DNA of 64,000 nucleotides from Prostheceraeus crozeri (Eukaryota > Platyhelminthes > Polycladida > Euryleptidae), in NCBI GenBank assembly GCA_907163375.1, contig CAJQUW010016973.1, forward strand, positions 1 through 64,000. The letters are read 5' to 3'. The notes beneath the pieces are model-generated. The model did not search any database. It worked only from the letters and a program-made list of their open reading frames with translations, and was not told where the DNA came from. A program made the translations under genes and the position numbers. This document shows, piece after piece, positions 57,765 to 64,000 of the stretch (positions are counted from its first letter, which is position 1; each line of letters starts with the position of its first letter).

Positions 57765-60094
57765 AACACAAGTCACCAGATACAACAGGAGGTTCATAGA
57801 TTTTGTTAACGTTACAGCTCACAGCATCTAAATCAACCTGGCTGCAATGAGGGATTTATTAACATTGTAGCAGCAACAACAATGACTGTCTACAAACAAA
57901 ATATAACTGATTGACAATTCACTCACTCCATATTCCTGATTTTGTGCTAGCTACCACATGTATTCAAATATTTGAAAAATGCATCGTCAAAATAATTATT
58001 AGACAAATATCACAGTACTTGATATTCAACCAAAAGTAGTAGTAATATTTTGTCAGGTAAAATATGCAGCAGACTATATTCTTCGGCCTGCACAGCCTTA
58101 TTTCAATTTATCCACCGCACTGGGCACGTTGACATCTCCGAAACAGGAACAAATAATCGATCAAGCGACAAGTCAAAGGAATTGGTAAGTAAATTGGCAA
58201 ACAATTGAAGGAAATAGTGGAAATTTGACGATAAAAAAATCACACTCAAATTTGCATAAAATTTTAAAATAGAGAGACGAGGCAGAAAATCAGCTGCAGG
58301 ATTCTAATGAACCCATTGAGATAAGTCTCGAAAGAAAGGTCAAGAACCTAAGCAATGCAGACTTCAGGCAAAGTAACAGTGAACATTAAAAGGAGTCCTA
58401 ATTTTCAAAAGAATACTGATATTTCAATTTGTGAGCACGAGACTACAGTTATCGACTTTTTTCTTAAATTCTACTATGAAAGCATCAACAAAATTAAATG
58501 TGTTATTAGTTACAAGAAGTAAAACAATTTTTCATCAAACCCACTCGCTCATTTTGGTGGATGCAGATCCTAGCATCATTTCATGATGTCAGCATTGCAA
58601 ACAGCTAAATCAATGATAAAAGTATGAAACCAACCAATTATCATTCCTCGATGCAATTCCGAAAGCATTGGGGAATAAACAAGATCGTATGGAGCAAGAG
58701 CGACACTCACTCGATTAGCTAGATCAACAGTTGATCATGACATAGAGAAGCAAGATGAATCCACTAAATCAATGCAAAAACATCACGTGACATTTGCATT
58801 AAACATAGTAAAAGTCAGAAAAATAAGAAAATAAGGCAATATGAATCCGAATTCAAGGAGTGCTCCGTCCGGAATATCGTATTCTCCTCCCTTTGCCATG
58901 CACCGTGAAGTTGCGAGAATTTAAAAATTCACAGAACGAAGGTTGGCAAGCTAGGTTTGCGCTCTTGCTAGGTTTCCGCCATTTATTAGCAGGAAGATGG
59001 GTCAATCCAGAGATCCATGGGATCTCTAGCATGCCGAATAATGATCCTAAAACATGTTTGGTATGCCAAATATTCTCGATGCAACATAACAGAGAAAAAC
59101 TCTTCGAGGTTTTCCGGTGGATAATCCAGAGCATAGAGTACTCTGTCGTCCAGATCTCTACTCTATGGTCCAGCCAGACCTATATAGTCATCGTTGTGTT
59201 GAGCTAATATGCATCAAATAAAAGCTTAGATATATGCTACTTGAGCTTCACTGTATCTCAACAATTGTCAGATTGTAGATAAATATTCTTTACCATCGAT
59301 ATTCCACCCTATAGTCAATGTTATCACCAAAAATGGTTGTGACTGCCACATTGACTGTCATTTTATTTCGTTTGAACATGTCGAATGCAATAATTTTCAG
59401 CTTTAGATATTACACTTGAATTCAAACCATACAGCTGATGGTCATTTCCTTCAAAAGTCTGCATTAAGTTCTATACGTTAACTTGTTGGATTTGCAGAGA
59501 TGCTTTTCCTGATATTTGATTACCTTCTTCAATTTGCTCTCTGTTCACTTTTTGTGAAACAGCAAAGATAAAGCGCATGATATTATTCAAGCCCGATGGA
59601 GCTCCTTCAAGTGTCATACATAATTTTTATCAGTTTTAATCTTATATTGGTCATATTCATCATTGGTCATTGATATTGTTATATCACACTGTGACCCTTA
59701 GGGTCATTGGCTCGACTTATGGAATTTAAAGATTTGCAATATCACAACGAATTTTATTCTTCAGTTATTGAGACTTCATGAATAGCACTTAGAATCAAAT
59801 ATTGTGTGAGTTTGAGGATACATTGCCAGTAAGGATGCTAGAATTGAGAGCGAGTTTCTCAGGGATGGACATCTCATGAGCATAGTTTTATATTTGTAAA
59901 CACAGCGATCGGGATTGTATGTACATTATCCGAGACTTAGAAAATTCAGAGTGGAATTCCGATCGTCACTTTATTTAAATTTCGTGTAGTTTGATTTTGG
60001 AATATATTTGTTGGTGTTGCTTGAAATATACAAGTAGCATGAACAACTCAGCAATAAGGGATATGTCAATTCAACAATGATTTATATATATATA
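57765..60094. other. Long stretch without recognised features
   Basis: Overlapping short frames on both strands at 58853-59207 do not resemble any family and lack splice sites I can defend. No terminal repeats were noticed. Confidence 0.5.
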
Positions 60095-60271
60095 CAGTGG
60101 AACCTCCTATTGCGGACATTCTATACAGCGGACACCTCCGTATTGCGGACAGCTAAGCTCAGTCCCGAATAATGTTCGTATCATCACCGGTAACTCCATA
60201 TTGCGGACACCTCTAAAATGCGGACACTAAGGCGCAGTCCCGACGGTGTCCGTAATATGGAGGTTCTACTG
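60095..60271. mobile_element. pogo/Tigger-like MITE
   Basis: The ends are CAGTGGAACCTCC and its inverse GGAGGTTCTACTG, within a TA microsatellite. Inside, GCGGACA and GTCCG words repeat in both orientations (ATTGCGGAC at several sites), so the whole 177 bp can fold back. CAGT-GAACCTC ends near TA are typical of pogo/Tigger elements. It has no coding capacity. Confidence 0.75.
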
Positions 60272-63200
60272 TGTATATATATATATATATGCAATGACCT
60301 CAGATCATCAAATAAATATAGGTAACGAAGTCCCCTTTGTCTTTCGATTCACTTCTCCAATTATCTTGGCTTTTTAAGACAAACTGAATACATGCGAATT
60401 TTCGTAGTTCATTTTTTATGGGCTTAGACACCCATGTAGATTCTTTAGAAATCCTATCCAATCGAGTGGCATGGGGCGAAAGCAAGAGGGAGATGTAAGA
60501 AATCTATGATCGCGCATAGCAGTGTGTCTGCTAACATACAACATCGAATGGTTCTGTAAAAGACAGAAGAAGTCTGTTTAATCCAATATGTAAGTTGTCG
60601 GCATTATAACCTAGCCATAGAAGGCCATTGGGATTGCTTTTTTTATGTTTCACAATTCGAGATATGCACCTAATATTTAGTCTAAATTCTCAATTGAATC
60701 GTAGGATTTTCGTTTTCAGCTTTCCTTATGGCGTCATTTACCAACACACAAGAATAATCTAAATAAACTAGGCAGGTCCTCAATCTGGAAAATCGGAATT
60801 AGTGTTTTTCATTTTTTGAAGCAACTTATGTGTTTGGCTAGGCTGCAAGGAATATTTTTCAAAATGTGACAGTGATGGCCGAATAAAATGGAAAGAAATT
60901 AATGCCATCCGTTTGTTTTTCCAAAAGGATCAGCATGAATTTGTTTCGAAGCTGATTCTATGTAGGCCTACTCAATTAAATCAAGGAGGCTCAATTTGTT
61001 AGAATTAGAATCCTTTTTAAACTTCACATTTGGATAGCGCTTACTACGAGTAGTAAACCATTTTATTTTCTATAGTGGCCTTGCATTTATTTCGAGTAAG
61101 GAATGATTTGTCAGGTAATTCAGGTCATCTTCATGCAGGTTTCTAGTAAACAATTTTGTTGAAGGTATCGTGCGGCCTATTTCACACATGAATTTTATCT
61201 CCAAGCATTAAAGTATCCAACCACTGCGACGAGTTCCTGTCACCTTCGCACTTGTTTTCTCGCTTGTTCACCTGTAAATTCATGTCAAAGATTCATGATG
61301 ACGTAACACCTGTCATACAATGCTTCGCTTAATTAGAGGCAGAGCGCTGTGCACGGGACAGGAAATTCGCTGTGATTTGATGATATAGCAAACTGTCTAC
61401 ACATGCAGTATGAAAGTAAACAAATTCCTATTAGTTAGTAGCAAAAATTCATTTAGAATTCATGTTCCTTTAGATGTTGGTCTTGATTATACACCACTAA
61501 TGGGTGTGTTACCTAAGGTTGTAATATCACTGCATTCGAACTTATGTGAATGAGTGGGTAAGCGAAAATTGGAATATACTCGCAGTTTCTATTTTGTGTC
61601 ATGATCTGAATACACTTGCACTTCTTTACTTTGCTGTCATCGGATGTTTAATTTGTATGGTTCACAGAATTGCATTTGCATGCAGAAGTGAACTTTAAGA
61701 AAGTGATTATTGTTATTAATTGCAGCCTACATACAAGAGAAATTGAATCCATGCATGTTATTGAACTTGAATACTTATTGCAACTTGAAAATTTCGATAA
61801 ACTTCTATTTGTGCGTGTCAAAGTTTCTATCAAAGGTTATTGTGGTCTATCTATGATTATTCTGCAATGCCCATGTTTTGTCTCATAGAAGTACCTCCAC
61901 CTTATGGTCATGCAATAATTCTGAGCGCACACATTCGTCAGTGAAATGAAAATCGGTCACGAAATAGACCTTGGATGTCGAAATTTTCAATCCGCTTTTT
62001 CAAAACTGTAATAGATAAGCTACGCGATATTGATTGTTTGACTTCGTAGAAGCGAAATTCGTGATGTAAGATAGCGCAAAGTTGTGTTGATATTTGTACA
62101 TAATTATGTGTATAATTATGTGTCATGAAGGAAGTGTAGCACAGTACAATGGCCGATCGCACTCTTTTCAATAAAATTCCTATTTTTGCTATTTTATATG
62201 AATGATGCTTTAGTCATCATTTGAGAACTTTTCTCATGGGTCACGCAGCTAGTGATGATTTTATAGAGAAAACATTCAATGCAATCTGAAAGTCAAAACT
62301 GCAGTTATCTGGTCGTATAATGCTGGGTGGTGATTTTCCGAATGTAAACAAACCAGTATGGGGTGAATAATCAAATGACAGATGCATGCGATTGCGGTCT
62401 GATTGATACTGATGCTACATTTTTTCCATTTCTGTTTCTAATCTTTCCAAATGAATTTCAAATATTTCTAGATGGATTTCAAATTTCTTCAATTGAATTT
62501 CAGATATCCATCAGAAGCTCAACTTTGAAGATATCTGAAATTCAATTGGAGAAATCTGAAATCCATTGTACTATACCATATTTCCTCATTGTAAATATAA
62601 TTTTCAAACAAATCTCGTATATTCAAACTACTGCTAACATCAATAGATTCTTTTGCACCTAAAGATTATTGCCGTACAGCAATAATCAGATTTAGCATAT
62701 TATTGTTTCACCAGAGCTTTTATTCTCAGATGAAAAACAGATGATGCTTTATCATTTACGTGACTTGTAAAGGAACTCCTTTTTTCACGACTTTCTTAAA
62801 AAGAATTTTCATATAAAGCGAGAAATTCCTCAAAATATTTCCTGCGTTTTATTTGTCAATGCTTTACAATCACTTATTAAAATGATAAATAAAAATAATA
62901 TGTACTGCAGTGGTCAATATTTTTCTTCAGCAAATATATTCATGAAATTTCGTAAAAAGTGTTATTTATTTTGTTGAGAATGGGCTCATCTTACACAACT
63001 ACTAGAGAGCTGTGGAATTATATCAATCATTTTGAGCTACAGAATATCTCAATCTCTGACATAAAATTTTTTTACACGCCTGTGATATTTTTTAATTTTG
63101 AGCCGTGCCAGGACTGCTAAAATTTGAAGCTATTTGATAACCTAGTATTTCAACCTAATAAAGTAAGTAAACGCTCAGCCTTGGGTCCTAGTGACTTAAA

Positions 63201-63862
63201 ACATCGAAAATAAATATGGACCCTATTGATGTGACTGCTTGAGTTAGAGACCCACCATATCGCACAGGCTACTTGCTACCAAAATATTTTGCACACCACT
63301 ATGTATGTAGAGAGGCTTGTTTTAATAACGAAGAAATTAGGAATCCAAGTTTAGTATCTTCTAAAATGCTTTACTTTCTTGAACTTAAGTAAATTTCAGC
63401 CAGTTCTTTGGTAACCGTCAGATGGTTGATGAGGCAGTCCAGCTTCAGAGTATCATGAAAACCAGATGTTTCTGCAAATGCAATTCGGCAACGAAGCGGA
63501 ACACACAACATAAGCATCATAAAGTATCCTGGAAATTAAGTAACTCATTACCTTTAATGAGAATCATCATGCACTGACTTGCGCAATCGCATTTCGTAAA
63601 TCAAATCCCAGTAATTTTCTATAGTCTACCAAATTGACTTCTGGACCTCCGGATCTTAAGTTTCGTTATAACCTGGCTTCAGGCAATTATCCTAGTCTGT
63701 TAAGACTTGGCTAGTTATTAGACCTAAATGATGAAAAACGATTGTTATGGCTTTATGCTTTTATGGAAAATTTGCTTATATGTTTACGGATGGTAAAACA
63801 AGTCCGAGCATTGCTAGCATCATTGCATAACTATTTTAATCACATTCCCTACTCTTTTGTAG
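60272..63862. other. Long stretch without recognised genes
   Basis: The stretch starts with a TA repeat (about 60272-60291). A short hairpin lies at 62472-62566. Nothing else gene-like was found. The right end may be an intron or 5' flank of the gene starting at 63863. Confidence 0.5.
62472..62566. repeat. 37-bp hairpin with 21-base loop
   Basis: The arms 62472-62508 and 62530-62566 are inverse with two mismatches; the core is CAATTGAATTTCAGATATC. The size, about 95 bases, is in the range of a microRNA precursor, but the arms are AT-rich and internally repetitive, so a fold-back scrap is as likely. Confidence 0.6.
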
Positions 63863-63972
63863 ATGGCTGGTTTATCACCGGGAGTATTATTTCAGACACC
63901 AGGACTGAATAAAAGCTCAACTCCTGTTCAACCTGTGGAAACATCAGAAGATATACTACATAGACATGTCAG
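63863..63972 (+). CDS. Start exon of an unidentified plus-strand gene
   Basis: A good acceptor (CTACTCTTTTGTAG) is followed at once by ATG and 36 codons, MAGLSPGVLFQTPGLNKSST then PVQPVETSEDILHRHV, ending at CAG|GTAATT, a good donor, with two bases left over. Thr/Pro/Ser-rich N-termini like this are often disordered. I do not recognise the protein. The 5' untranslated exon would lie to the left and the rest of the gene lies outside the window. Confidence 0.55.
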
Positions 63973-64000
63973 GTAATTTAAGTAGTTGTTTAATTACTAA

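Noticed and set aside
58853-59207. Overlapping 93- and 115-codon frames on opposite strands
   Set aside because: Neither strand shows a recognisable domain or a convincing splice boundary; likely chance open frames.
1-64000. tRNA, rRNA and CRISPR-like arrays
   Set aside because: No cloverleaf-like or ribosomal sequence was noticed, and the tandem repeats present are minisatellite or LTR derived. An animal genome would not carry CRISPR arrays.

Overview
This window is AT-rich DNA from an invertebrate animal. The evidence is a spliced host gene with very long introns, metazoan DNA transposons (piggyBac, Tc1/mariner, hAT, P), a CR1/L2-like LINE, BEL/Pao and Ty3/Gypsy elements, and no operons. 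The phylum cannot be fixed from sequence alone. The scattered TAGGCCTA-type words recall some marine invertebrate genomes, but that is only an impression.

Region 1 (about 1-34,660): one minus-strand host gene runs through the left half. Three exons can be joined with matching splice phases: 34659-32701 (an RNA-recognition motif and two Tudor domains), 8418-8006 (third Tudor core) and 1846-1353 (end of that Tudor fold, coiled coil, stop). The product is an RRM plus three-Tudor protein, closest in layout to the Vreteno/TDRD group that scaffolds piRNA work in germ cells. The first visible intron is 24.3 kb and the second 6.2 kb; both hold transposons. A 10.4 kb piggyBac (10150-20557) carries a hAT element and a TA-flanked element, which in turn holds three abutting TIR modules, a 565-bp palindrome and a 712-bp inverted duplication. 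Other pieces are a second, younger piggyBac (26248-28673), two copies of a 1.4 kb element with 6-bp target duplications, a TTAA-flanked MITE and a hAT MITE.

Region 2 (34.7-40.5 kb): a decayed mariner, a THAP/P-type element, and a candidate coiled-coil exon (39818-39640) whose splice phase would fit the RRM exon.

Region 3 (40.5-57.5 kb): a pile of retroelements. A BEL/Pao element has landed in the LTR of a minus-strand Gypsy element; an IS630-like transposon sits inside the BEL, a 260-bp MITE inside the Gypsy reverse transcriptase, and a 381-bp unit spanning the BEL/Gypsy LTR junction is present three times. A 5'-truncated LINE follows, then a second Gypsy (52596-57520) whose two 588-bp LTRs look identical and so is very recent.

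Region 4 (57.5-64 kb): mostly non-coding, with a P-like end, a pogo/Tigger-like MITE, a short hairpin, and at 63863 the start exon of an unidentified plus-strand gene.

No wholly new enzyme system is visible. The most unusual structure is the multi-level transposon nest, with its inverted duplication and long palindrome, lying in the transcribed intron of a likely piRNA-pathway gene.
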